A DNA stretch of 64,000 nucleotides, from the NCBI RefSeq assembly GCF_964204865.1, contig NC_135263.1, positions 11,577,426 through 11,641,425 of the forward strand. Direction: 5' to 3'. Both the position numbers and the translations under genes were made by a program. This DNA is from Styela clava (Eukaryota > Chordata > Ascidiacea > Stolidobranchia > Styelidae). The notes beneath the pieces are model-generated. The model had not been told where the DNA came from and did not search any database. It saw nothing but the letters and a program-made list of their open reading frames with translations. Positions 52,916 to 64,000 of the stretch are shown one piece after another. Numbering within the stretch: position 1 is the stretch's first letter; each line of letters begins with the position of its first letter.

Positions 52916-54992
52916 TGCGACAGAGATATATATATATTTTATGCATGACAACTTTCTTTACTTTTGTAACGAGTGTAAATTTTTTATTCGGTGAATACTA
53001 TTTTATTCTATATATATATATATATATATATTGGATATAGGTATATTGGATAATGAATGAATTTGTAATCTTGAATTTAAACTTTAGTTTATAAGCGTCT
53101 CTTCAATTTGAACAAGATACCTTTATTGTGCTAATTCGAGTCGATTGAATTGTATGTATTCATGAACGCTATGTATTACCGCACACAGCGATGCTATCAT
53201 CGTATACTAAACTTATAAACGTTATTCATCCAAAATTATTGGCGTTATTAGTTCGCAATATGAGGGTACTTGGTTTCAAAAGTATTTCTGGTAGTGACGG
53301 GTATATAGTGTAGGAGTTATGTAGGCTCAACGAGCTCACAAACTGTTGTTTCGACGAAATTGACTATATTCTACCAGTAGATATATTTGTTGTTATCTGT
53401 GAAATTTCGGACTATTTTCGTGAACTATACTGTGGGAAATTTCAATGGAGGTTATTCTACCATATATCACAACGCCATCGAATTTAAATGAAGATTCGAA
53501 GGTCGAACATCCTCGGCATCCATAATGAGCCATAAAAATAATGCGTCTTATTTTGCACAATTGGAGGTATAAAATTATGGGTAAATGTTGTTGGATATGA
53601 CATAGTGGCGGTCTGAAAACAACAGCAGAAATTTAGAACAGCAAACCCAGGGTCAAATCGAAATATTTACGTCAGGAATTACTTATGGTTTGAATCACTG
53701 TTCAATGTCATTAAACAAATTTTCGTTTACTATTGTATTGCACTTCCAGAATTTAAAAAAAGATTAAGAGTTACCTATCAATGGTGTTTACTTGTTTTTA
53801 GCGTGACATGAGTCATTTTCTTAGATCTTCCAGATCGCAGATATAATGATTCAATTAATTAATAGACTATCTTCAAGGCAGGGTGTGGAAAATCTTACTA
53901 ATTCAAGCTAGTTCGAGTTTCACAATAGCGGGGAAAGAAAATTTACTAACAGCAGAGCTATGAACCTTGTTAAGATTCAAGTTGACAACATTGAAGTATA
54001 ATCACTTTTCATTATTTCTTTATTGTTAGGGAGTGTTTGTTATTGCTTGTGTTTTGAACAAATCATGATGATTACTATTTAAAATCCTATAATCGATATC
54101 ATTTGCTACATATATCGATTGTTAAAAAGACGGGGTTAATAAATTAAGGTCCATTGAACGTTCGTAATTGTGTTTATTCAATGCAGGATTTGAAATTAAC
54201 GTCATAATGTATTCACTTATGTTTATAAGTTTTGGGAACTGGGAAGATTTAGATTTTGATGTATACAATATTTAGAAAGATTGTAATATTGGTAGGTATC
54301 ATCAGACGATTCTACGTGAAATTATATAATACAATCTCGTTCATAATGTTACATGATGTATTTTGCAAGACACGAGAGAAAACTAGAATTGTCTTAAAAC
54401 TAACCTAACGACTCTGCAAGGCACCCAACGACTGTGTTATTTATCAAGATGACCTAAAGTCATGCATTTATGGGGGTACTGGCAAATGTACCAGTGTTTC
54501 TTTGAAAAATTGCATAAAAACAAAAAATTGGATATTGAAATCCCTCGTCACAGAGAAGTCTTATCGGAATAATTGGTGCAAATAATTTAGAGTGATTATA
54601 CCTGTATGCATGATCTGACTGGTATTCAACAAATCCAAAATCAATATTGTTAAGCATGTTGGTTACAATATAAATAAAGGGCTCAAATTGGTATAACCAT
54701 TCTCGAGAAAAGCTAAATAGACACACCATTCTGGCAGGTGTTTTATGCTGTCAACGTCAGGCGCATCTTTTCATTTTTTCACATAAAATATCGAATAAAC
54801 ACTAAAGTAGTCATGTCCGTATTTCGGGTACGAAGAGCCTATGAATTGAGAAATAAAATAAATAATTTAGATTCGAGCGTATAGGACAAGCATGTTAGCA
54901 TAAATACACTTAAAATATTTATTTATTCATTCGATCTACCAGAAAAGTGAATTAATATTTATTTGATTTTGATCACAAAAGTAGAAAGGATA
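52916..54992. other. Spacer between the two small membrane-protein genes
   Basis: AT-rich, with a TA dinucleotide microsatellite at about 53010-53032. No other exon of this family and no known gene was found, though a small exon could escape notice. Confidence 0.5.
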
Positions 54993-56757
54993 ATGTCGGC
55001 GACAGAAGGAAAACCACATAACATTCAACATTGCCATGGACTATTTCAGTAAGTATATATATATATATAAATATATATAGGTTATGGTCGATGAAAATTT
55101 TAATTTATTAAATATTATTGCTATATAAAAAAAATTCTTACTGACTACTTCTAATACTAAACTTTCGTTTATTCAAAAAAGCTAGATCTTTACTAAGTAT
55201 TGGGTTGACACGGTATTGATAAATTCTTTTTTTGCTAAATTTTGAGGGGAAACTGCGTCAAAGTTTATTAAATATTGAGCATTTCTGATTTACATTTATA
55301 TGAATCGTTTACCTAACATTTTACGTGACATTAATTTAAGAGAGCGATACTCAAATATATGGACTCGAAGACCAAATCGAAGCAGGGGTCTACTCAAAAC
55401 ACCTGCCTTAGAGATCACAAGAATATTTGAAATAAGTAAATAACATACAATACGTAAAGAAATTACAATCTTTTAACCACTGGAAATTCCAAAGCAATTG
55501 GTCCAGTTATTAAAGATATAAGCGATTTTTTCATAACGATGAGAAGGAAAATTCTAACATGAAGAACAACAACAACATAAAAACAAAACGATCCATAGGT
55601 CTATTTCGTGTCAAGTAATTTGATTTACATTAGATAATATATATATGTATGTATATATATGTTTTTTTTTCTACGTTGCACAAATACTACACTGAATTTC
55701 ATATATTAAATAAATTTAATCATTCAAATATTTATTCAAGTGTGAAATCTCCGCCGGAACCATCTCACGAAGTAAAAGATAATGAAGGGGAACACTGTCA
55801 CGGGATGCTTCAGTAAGTCACTGATAAGTAATAAAAACTCTAACTCTATTTTAATCCAATCAAAAGTGGGTCTTTGAAATGGTAAAGAATGCAATTAATC
55901 AAAATAAACCATGTTGATACCGAGGTAAATATGTGCCATAAATGATTATTGACTTTTAGAATAACATTGGTTTGATGCAAGATGGACATCTTTTTTCAAT
56001 ATGACTCATATTTATTTATTTCACTGCTGTGCAATGTTCCCTCTAATTTTTTGTAGTATGTGTGCGCAGAAATTTTGGTGTGTGCGCACTTTTTTGAAAA
56101 TGAATAATATTTGTGCAAAAACCAATGAAGAAATTTTGGCGTTCTAACCGGGTAATAAGTGGGCCAACAACAAACTTTCTCAACCTGCCAACCGAGCACA
56201 TTGTTACATTATATCGAAATACGTCTGTGCGCAGTAAATCTATGCGTGTGCGCAGCCTCTAATAGCTGTGTGCGCGCGCACACGCGCACACCTTAGAGGG
56301 AACACTGCTGCTGTGTATGAATTTCTACAATGAAATTGTCTCGAAACAGTGGCAGTAACTACTGAACGGAGGCTTGACTTTGGACTTGAATTTCGAAGTT
56401 TGTAGACATTCGAATGGCCAGGGATACGACTTGCGACTCGGGATTTAGGTACTTGTACCCAACACTCTCCGTGAGTGTTTGAAGCAGTTGGAACATCAAA
56501 TGCCATTTTATCATTTGACTTAGTTTCCAATTGCATATTGTTTCTTTTACGCCGTAAATAAATATTCTAATGTGGAGTTTTAAAATCGCAATCTTTTTTT
56601 CAGCTCAAGTTGGCCATGGACAGTTTTAGCGATGTGCCTTTTCTTGCTTGTATTCGCTTATGTTATGATGAGATACACAGATCGGTGTCCACGGAGATTG
56701 AACATTATAAAGGGGTGTCGCAAACGTCGAAACTCCATTTGTGAAGATGAAGTATGA
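54993..56757 (+). CDS. Small single-pass membrane protein, paralogue 2, with a duplicated exon
   Basis: Three exons: 54993-55048, 55741-55812 and 56604-56757; 282 nt, 93 residues, every junction in phase 2. Exon 1 ends HCHGLF and exon 2 ends HCHGML, each followed by a junction His, so exon 2 looks like a duplicate of the end of exon 1. Exon 3 starts SSWPW, then a hydrophobic segment (TVLAMCLFLLVFAYVMM) and a basic tail (RCPRR, KGCRKRR) ending CEDEV. Skipping exon 2 (72 nt) would keep the frame, so alternative splicing is possible. A hAT miniature element sits in the last intron and another element begins 107 bases after the stop codon. Family unknown. Confidence 0.62.
55340..55610 (+). repeat. 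Interspersed repeat family, copy 2
   Basis: Diverged same-strand copy of 25880-26120 (CTCAAATATATGGACTCG, CAAAGCAATTGGTCCAGT, AACAACAACATAAAAAC), located in the first intron of the second membrane-protein gene. Confidence 0.7.
56024..56315. mobile_element. hAT miniature element, second copy of the family at 4843
   Basis: The element is 56032-56307 (276 bases), same termini (CAATGTTCCCTCTAA, TTAGAGGGAACACTG) and same interior as 4843-5110. It is flanked by the exact duplication CTGCTGTG (56024-56031 and 56308-56315) and lies in the last intron of the second membrane-protein gene. Confidence 0.95.
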
Positions 56758-56855
56758 GTCAGGATGTATAGAAGATTTTAAAGAAAATGTACAAGAACTA
56801 TCAAACTACAAACGTCTGATATTCGAAGAAACATGGATTACGTCTTATTATAATG

Positions 56856-57645
56856 ATTTAGAACAGGGGTCTTCTACTCAAAATATCTCGCGGGCCACTT
56901 TTTTGAAATTTATTGACGACGCGGGCCGCAAACTAACAAATTATATACAAAATTGTTATACAAAAGTTAACAATGTAAATCTGAATATATTTGTTGAAAT
57001 TACCCTTGAATCTTACACCAAGCGAGACATGAAACATATTCGTTTACATATTCGTGTTGGTTCTTTGGCTCCGTTTTGAAGCGGTAAAATACTTGATGTT
57101 AGGCCTTATTTTGCGTTGGTTTGCTGGTTTGCTTTGATCGAATCTTCACAAGTTTTGTTTATGTCTGAGAAAAATTTCTCTGTTTCATCAGTGAAAATTT
57201 TATTTGCGATACCTTTTCGTGGCGAATTGTTCCAGTATAAACATGGTATTTTCCCTTGTGTAATGATCCATAAGTTTAAAATAATCTAGTTTTGCGTTAA
57301 CTACACATATATATGATTCATAATCAACTAATGATTCACAACTGCACACTTCCGTGACCTGAACGAAACTTGTTTGTTTCGTTATAATAATAACGCGAAA
57401 TGAAATGATTGAATTTACAATTTAATTATTACAATAGAATAAAACATGAACGTGGTAAAGTGGAATAACGGGGGTTATTTTTGTTTTACTTCAACAGTTG
57501 GTTGTACCGGACTCTTGATGTTAAATAACACGATAGAACTCATAGTTGACATCATACTATTTTAGTTTTTTCTGGAAAAATCTTAACCAAACGCGGGCCG
57601 CAAAAATTGCTTTGCGGGCGCGTGTTGGAGACCTATGATTTAGAA
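56856..57645. mobile_element. hAT-type miniature element in the presumed 3' UTR
   Basis: The element is 56864-57637 (774 bases), from CAGGGGTCTTCTACTCA to GTTGGAGACCTATG, with GCGGGCC words inside both ends. It is flanked by the exact duplication ATTTAGAA (56856-56863 and 57638-57645). It is non-coding; the open frame crossing its left border is accidental. Confidence 0.92.
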
Positions 57646-58359
57646 TAAGGAATTTCTAATCTTTTAACTTTCTTATCTATTTTTGTCAAGAATTTACTTT
57701 TCGAATACAAAATATATATGCTATTCTGGTACCAAATACATAAGCTTTTATTGACAAAATATTTCTAGCGGTATAAATTGACACTCTGAAAAGGCCAAGA
57801 GTGTTTAACTGTTGTCTTCAGAATGTGGCAGATTGAATCCTTAATCCTGAGTCGTGTATTAATGTTTGAATCTAGAAATCCTCTGAATCTAGAAATATTC
57901 TTCCTATATTTCACACTGCTTATTTTGGTTACATTGTTAAAATCATCGTTTTGTCGCCACATGTTCCACAAGCTGTCATTAAAGAGCTGGTAGCTATATT
58001 CAAAAGCTTAGTCTTATTATATCCCGATTTTCAGAGCCTTTCCATTACTGCAAATTACCCAAAACACTTCCGAGAAGAAAATGACGACGCACTTTAGATT
58101 TAGGTAACATATCTACAAACTAACATATTTCATCCACATTTAAGAAGCTGACTAAGTATTACAGATATGAACGAACATATTAAAAAACGGTTTACCCATT
58201 CATAGAATTATTAAAAACATTGTCATGTGGTCCAGTGGTCGGGGCTGGAAATACAATCTCTGTAGAATTCTTTTTCGAATAGAAAAGTTGCAATTATACA
58301 TTTCCAAATCTTAGTATAGCACCATGTTCAACTACTTTTGGTTTAACGAAAAAGTATTT

Positions 58360-58545
58360 TATTGGACACGTAGTGGACATAGCGATCGTTTCAATATTAT
58401 GTTGTTGTTGTTCTTTGACACGTTTTTAAAAAGTCGCTTTTCTCTTTGATTACTGGACCAATTGCTTTGAAACTTTCAGGGGTTAAAGATAAAAATTTTC
58501 TTCGTAGGCTATTACTTTTTTTTTGCTATGACGTCATCAAAATTT
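58360..58545 (-). repeat. Interspersed repeat family, copy 3
   Basis: Reverse-complement copy of 25880-26120 (ACTGGACCAATTGCTTTG, CAATATTATGTTGTTGTT), close enough to align over most of its length. Confidence 0.75.
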
Positions 58546-58829
58546 CTAATAATGGCATTTCTTCTTAGTCGAAATAATATGCCCCTTAAAATCTTGGGAA
58601 ATTTTGATAGAATACAATCTGTTACCTCAATCTGTTTTGACGGGAAGCCGCAGGGAACCAAAACGATTTATCTAGCAGCAACACTCAAGGTTCAAGTATC
58701 TAATGGAACTAAATTAATTAAAAATCTATTTTCGCCGTCTTATCGGATTTCCTCCACCGGGATAAATAGGTAAATCCTATCTTATTTGTTCTCTCCCCTG
58801 GGATAAATAATTATGTAAATTTCCTATCC

Positions 58830-59217
58830 TACCGTGTTTCCATGAAAATAAGACCTACCCTGAAAATAAGATCTAGCCTGATTTCAAAAATGGTTTTAAT
58901 ATAAGCCCTCCCCTTAAAATAAGACCCAATCAATAACGCGATTTTTTTTACCTAGTCGATAGCACGAAATCTCTCGTGCACGTTTTAAATGCTTGATAAT
59001 TTATGTTTTGCAGTTATTTTGAATAAAAACGTGTTATTTATAAGTAAATGGATATCGGTTTTCATCTTTTATATATTTGAATTTCGTAATCCCCATAAAT
59101 TGTAATTTTGTTTTTGATAAATGGAAATATAAGCCATCCCCCGAAAATAAGCCCTAGTGTTATTTTTCAGAAGAAAATTTAAATAAGACCCAGTCTTAGT
59201 TTCGGAGAAACACGGTA
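58830..59217. mobile_element. TA-flanked MITE with ATAAGACC-rich ends
   Basis: The element is 58832-59215, starting CCGTGTTTCCATGAAAATAA and ending with the inverse (CGGAGAAACACGG), flanked by TA. The word GAAAATAAGACC or close variants recurs several times inside the left end. It lies about 110 bases upstream of the OVCA2-like start codon. Confidence 0.8.
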
Positions 59218-59327
59218 TAATTATAGGGAACACTGTTTTACACAATGGGGAATACCCCACACATTAATACTGTTAATTGCATTTGACTCAAATCTCGCTT
59301 TTCTATTTAGTATTTTGTCATGCTGTA

Positions 59328-61801
59328 ATGGCAACAAGCGGCTCGTTTCCTTTGCGAATATTTTGTCTGCATGGATACAGGTACAGTTACTCACAGAATT
59401 TTTTTTTAGCTATGAAACTGATGAGATTACGTTGCTATTAGACACTTTTTGTAAGACACTAAACACTAAAACATCCAAAATCAGAAAAATAGTACCGGTA
59501 CGGTACAATTTCAGAAATCAGTCACAATTTAGCCTACTTGTACTAGTTCTACAAGAATGAATAGCGATGCTGTAATACAGCAACTGGCACATTTGGCATT
59601 ATACGGTATGGCTGTACCGGTATGGTATAGAAGTTAACCATACCTGTTTTTGTCATCATGCTGTAGTTTTTTTAATATCTGAATATGTACCAGCCTAAAT
59701 TCTTTCTCAGTCACTTCATACCTTTTGACAGACAGAGTGAAAAGACATTCCGACAGAAAACCGGTTCGTTGAGAAAGATTTTGAAAAACAAAGCTGAGCT
59801 GGTTTATATCACAGCACCAAATCTTGTTCCGAACAAAGAAGACAATGATGTAGGTCTGTTGTTTAATTTCTCAGATAACGATTGCTGTTTACAAAATAAG
59901 TTTTAATGAAGAGATGAAATTTTATTAAAATATTGTACAATACATGGTGCTATCATGGAATCTCTAGAGTGTTCATATTCTATGTACATATGCACAAAAC
60001 TAGTTATACTAGTTTGGTTGAAACTAGTTATACCAATCGAAGCTCTGTACCAGTTATACTAAATTGAAGCTGAGATTAAAATGTTTTAGGGGAATCTACA
60101 CAAGTTGAAGATCAATATGGTTGGTGGTTTTCAAGTCCAGATGACACCTACCATGCTCAAAATCATACAGACTGCTGTAAAGGATATGAACAATCAATTG
60201 AAAAGATAGCTCAATTCATGAATGACAATGGGCCATTTGATGGTAAATGAGACCAATATTATATATCAAGTAAAAAAGAATGACAATGCATCTCAAAGGT
60301 ATTCAGTAGTAAGCAGTGCAGCAGCATTTGTAAGATGATGATGATTTGTATGATGTGGTCTGCAAACATTTTTTTTTATCTTGTGGATCTTTTGCATATG
60401 TCTATGATATCAAGAAAAACCAGCAATTTATATGGGGCTCGGTTAGGTAAATGTCAGTTGAATGCATCTCACCGATGAAGCATCAATATTTAATGATTCC
60501 TGGGCTCATGTTATATAGCGATTGGAAAAGAGTAATGAATTTAGCCAAATTGATGTCCTTTCGTAAAAAGTAGCAAACATACGCAATTGAAAATACGGTA
60601 ATTGATAGAAAACACCACTCATTTATCAGGAGTAAGTAGATGATAACTAAGGTTGATCCCTTTTTTAAATTTCTTTATGTGGACTGATAAATGTCTTTTG
60701 TTTTAGGAATTCTCGCTTTCAGTCAAGGAGCTTCTCTTCTATCCTTGATTTGTGCACTGAAAGAAACAGGAGGTAAAATTCTATATTTCATTTAAGGCAG
60801 GGAAACTAAAATATTATCAGTTAGTGAATTATTGTAAACCATATAGACATGATGGTTTTGGGGTAGTTCATGGAATCAGAATCATTTGGCAATGTGTTTG
60901 AACCTGATGCCCACCTGCTCATACAGGTTTAACTATCTGGGCAGGCCACGCTTATGATGAATTGGCAATTCTCCTTTCAGAACATAGTAGCAACCTGAAT
61001 TTCTGCTGCTGGATGCTCAGAGTTATGCTTTAAGAGAAGGTGTAGCGAAATATCTCATAAAAAAGTAGCAATGATTTGAGAGAGGTAGGCAACTGCTGCA
61101 GGCATCTTAGGATCTAATGGTTTTTGATAAATCATCCCTTCTAAATATTTACCTTTATTACTTTTATTCAGTACACTCATAATTCAATAATATTGAGCAT
61201 TTTCTAATTTTTCCACAGATGTTAGGTTTTCTTTCAAATTTGCAATCTTAGTTGCTGGATTCAGAAGTCGACAATCACAACATGAAAAGTTGTACGAGAC
61301 GGTCATCACAACACCTTCACTACATGTCATCGGAGATACAGATCAAGTTATTCAGAGAGGTATGTGTATATTATAGATTGATTACACAATGTACTTTATT
61401 AGTTTACATTTGACCATTGTATTTGGTGACTATGCCGCTAAGGCATTAGACAAGCAAAAAGTTTTACCATGATTGTGAGTTTAATTCTAGGCTCTTATTA
61501 ATGCCTCCTCATTTTGTGAAGTATTGCTTCGAAATAAGGCTTCTTAAACCGTCCTATTTAATAAAAACTGATTCATTTGTTGGAAGGTATCTCACAGTAA
61601 TAAAGGTAAATTTTGCACTTGAGCTAATTTGTTTTTTGCATATTGATTTACACTTTTTCTGCAGAGATGAGTGATGAACTTCTATGCAAATTTAAAGATC
61701 CAGTTGTGTTACGGCATCCGGGTGGTCATTTCATTCCCACTTCTTCTCAGCAGAAGCAAGTTTATCTCCAATTTCTAAATAATTTTAGAGATGTGTGTTG
61801 A
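59328..61801 (+). CDS. OVCA2: OVCA2/FSH-type serine hydrolase, complete, six exons
   Basis: Exons: 59328-59380, 59732-59853, 60090-60242, 60707-60772, 61219-61359, 61665-61801; 672 nt, 223 residues, close to the ~227 of human OVCA2, all phases consistent. The protein is an alpha/beta hydrolase of the FSH1 family; human OVCA2 cleaves long-chain alkyl esters in the cytosol. Start MATSGSFPLRILCLHGYR is the typical first strand and oxyanion loop. The nucleophile elbow is AFSQG (exon 4), where GFSQG is usual; the Asp is in GDTDQVI (exon 5) and the His in HPGGHFIP (exon 6). There is no signal peptide. AATAAA at about 61921 is a plausible polyadenylation signal. The first ATG is chosen because it gives the family's N-terminus directly. 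Confidence 0.96.
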
Positions 61802-64000
61802 CCTTATAATATTTTTTTATGAGTTTATAATTGTAATGTAAATGAATAATTTTTTTATTGTTACATTTATTTTCAATGCTGTTCAATTCTAAGTCCAGTG
61901 TTTAAGTGGAAATAACGTGGAATAAATTAAAGTGAAATTTCAGTCGCTGTGCATAGAATCCATCCATCCATTATATATTCGAGAGGTATGGGGTAGGCAT
62001 AGCGAATATTCACGCGTGAACATGGATTTTTTTTTTAAATTTTCTCGCTGTTCATATACTTGGATATTGTCTCTTGTTGCTCATCGAACGGCTATGGCTT
62101 TGTAAATGCCCATTCCCAAGTAATCGGCATCATTCAACTCATTGAACACTCCTAGGCAAGGAAGGATAGTATCGTCTCAACTCCCGTTTCAGATTTATTA
62201 CATCTTTTTTGTCCGAACCTTCGATACTGCGCTAAAAAAATGAGGTTTCTGCGCTGTACCAGTTTTAAATCGTTTTTGGTGGACTACTAGTATAAAATCG
62301 AAATAATTTTGCATGTATCAATTCCGTTTTTGTTTTTTTCTAAAATCAAGCTTAATTGAAGATGAGCTGGGCTAACTAAAAGCGCGTGTGCGTTACACAC
62401 GTAAGTGCCTGAGCTATGCAAGTCGTGCGACTGTTGACACACGGCCATACCTAATGCAGGTGAGAACTCATTAGATTCTGAAACAAGACTCCTATCTAGC
62501 TTTAATACTCGTGACAAAGAATCCGTTGACTACTGAATATTTAGGGACAGGCCGACTCCTCTGTTTTGTACATGAATGGCAGAAACCACATATTATGCAT
62601 TGCGAATTGTGCTTCCTTTTCGACATGATTACATAGCTGATAGATAAAATGAGCATAACTTAACATTAAATATCAAAAAATAGAATTTGCAAATGAGTGT
62701 GGTAGTAGGAGTAGTATCAAATAGGGATTTAAATCCCATTCGTTTTTAGGTTACAAAATTAAGTGATTTTAATAAACCTATCCGTCATCTCGGAATCGGA
62801 TAATAGTCGGGAAACTTCACCCCAGAGTCACAAAATATCATCTTTCGCCAAAAAAGTCACTAAATCCTTCATTTTACTGGCGGGGTAAGTCTTGCCGGGA
62901 AGCAGCATGCAAAACTACGACTCGTCAACTCCCAATGGTGCAAATCCATTCGAAACTTCTAAATCTTCGAAATGTTTTAGGTAATAAAGTATGATGAGCT
63001 GATTATCGGACATTCGGAAACCCTCGCTGTGAATTTCTTTCTGAAAAACTACTCCGGATTAAGAGACCGAAAGAGAAGTTATAAGGCAGTAAACAGATGA
63101 GGGTTATAGACAATCGATTATGACGTCTGAAGACTTTTCTAGGAGAGGCGAGTTCTATCTTATCTGGGAAATAAACACAACGAAGCAACATTTTGTCCAT
63201 GGAAAAAATTGCAGTTTGTGAGACAAAAGAGAGCCAATTACAATTAATATATTTTTTTAAGTATACCTAACGGCATTACTAGAGTCACACTCTCCGTTTG
63301 TACGGGGGGACTATGAACTCACGTTAAAAAAAATATCGAAGAGCACGGCGATTATATCCAACTTTCATTGACGCCTTCCGAGATACGTATGTTTATTCAG
63401 TACAAGTCATTATAGTTGCTCACTGGCGAGTGCACCAGCAGAAACTGGTGACCGTACATTTGAACCCATGTGTATATCCACGGGTTCAATCTATATGCGG
63501 GTGCTAAAACCCATGGGTTAGGGTTAGTATGGGTTCAACTATCCGAAAAACAAAAAAAATTCCATAGGTGCAATTGTCATGGGTTCAAATGTACGTGGGT
63601 TCAAATGTAATGGAACCGCAGAAACTAGGTGTTCAAGATTCTGCATTGCAATCGTGAGTGAGTCAGTATGAATATCAAAGATTGATCCACAAGACTAAGA
63701 TTTTCCCAAAAACTCTGGATTAAAATTTCATTATGATATAAATGAAATAAATAAAAGCTGTTATTAAAATTCGTCCATAATGAAAAAAATTATGCGTCTT
63801 TGGGCCAAAAATTGTTCATCATCGTTGCCGAACAATCTTTAAATTATATTCTACTACTTTAATCGCCATATTATTGGATACTTTTGCAATCGAATCATAT
63901 CAAACGTATCACGGTGCCAGATATCAAACATCAACATTTGTTCAGATTGGTTGACTGAACGTTACATACATTACACTTTCACGTAATTAACACATTCAAA
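61802..64000. other. Intergenic region to the window end
   Basis: Begins with the 3' UTR of the serine hydrolase. A repeat with TACATTTGAACCCATG words in both orientations (about 63450-63615) looks like a miniature element with the ends GTACATTTGAACCCATG and its inverse. No gene is supported. Confidence 0.5.

Larger units (their letters stand above)
57646..59327. other. Intergenic region upstream of the serine hydrolase gene
   Basis: Apart from the interspersed repeat (58360-58545), SINE 3' end fragments around 58740-58830 and the MITE at 58832-59215, nothing is supported. The OVCA2-like promoter must lie at the right end, next to or within the MITE. Confidence 0.55.

Noticed and set aside
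56741..57079. 112-codon plus-strand frame after the second membrane-protein gene
   Set aside because: Most of it lies inside the hAT element at 56864-57637 and its start overlaps the end of the real gene in another frame.

Overview
This is an AT-rich, intron-rich, transposon-dense piece of an invertebrate animal genome. Genes have short exons, GT-AG introns of about 100 to 3000 bases, and no operon or ribosome-binding-site logic. The style (small introns, a tRNA-type SINE, many hAT miniature elements, one Smad2/3 gene) fits a tunicate such as an ascidian, but nothing in the window proves the species, so the taxon is a weak inference.

Host genes, left to right: (1) the first two coding exons of a Ubinuclein (UBN/Hpc2-type HIRA-complex subunit) gene on the minus strand (6011 to 4485), running out of sight to the left; (2) a single-exon BTB-BACK protein of the BTBD17 type on the minus strand (9760 to 8039); (3) a complete eight-exon Smad2/3 gene on the minus strand (44991 to 39302, 482 codons plus stop, all exon phases consistent), the transcription factor of TGF-beta/activin/Nodal signalling; (4) two tandem plus-strand genes for small one-pass membrane proteins of the same unrecognised family (52531-52915 and 54993-56757); (5) a complete six-exon OVCA2/FSH-type serine hydrolase gene on the plus strand (59328-61801, 223 residues). 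Apart from the single-exon BTB gene these are split into short exons and were assembled here from splice sites and phase.

The dominating structure is a 12.6 kb element at 10562-23151. Its ends are an almost identical inverted repeat and it is flanked by a 9-base direct repeat. Both arms are built mainly of a ~175-base satellite monomer (about 15 copies on the left, about 33 on the right, in opposite orientation). Embedded in the satellite are five copies of a ~115-base cassette carrying a TATA box and a possible initiator, all pointing inward. The innermost left copy sits just upstream of a decayed gene coding for a ULP1-type cysteine protease fused to a PHD finger. No transposase was recognised in the core, and a pogo/Tigger-like miniature element is nested in it. 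I read it as a giant foldback or Mutator-like, probably non-autonomous, transposon.

The rest is mostly mobile DNA: at least eight hAT-type insertions with 8-base target duplications (3419-3740, 3981-4321, 4843-5110, 26383-28550, 32424-34250, 35412-35909, 56032-56307, 56864-57637); a related hAT relic at 46585-47972; an inverted-repeat element with THAP and YqaJ-like relics at 29152-32212; a mariner-like foldback at 51583-52199; a TA-flanked MITE at 58832-59215; tRNA-derived SINEs; and a dispersed palindromic motif built on GTCACTCCGTGAC. The host genes have no evident functional link to one another beyond being neighbours.
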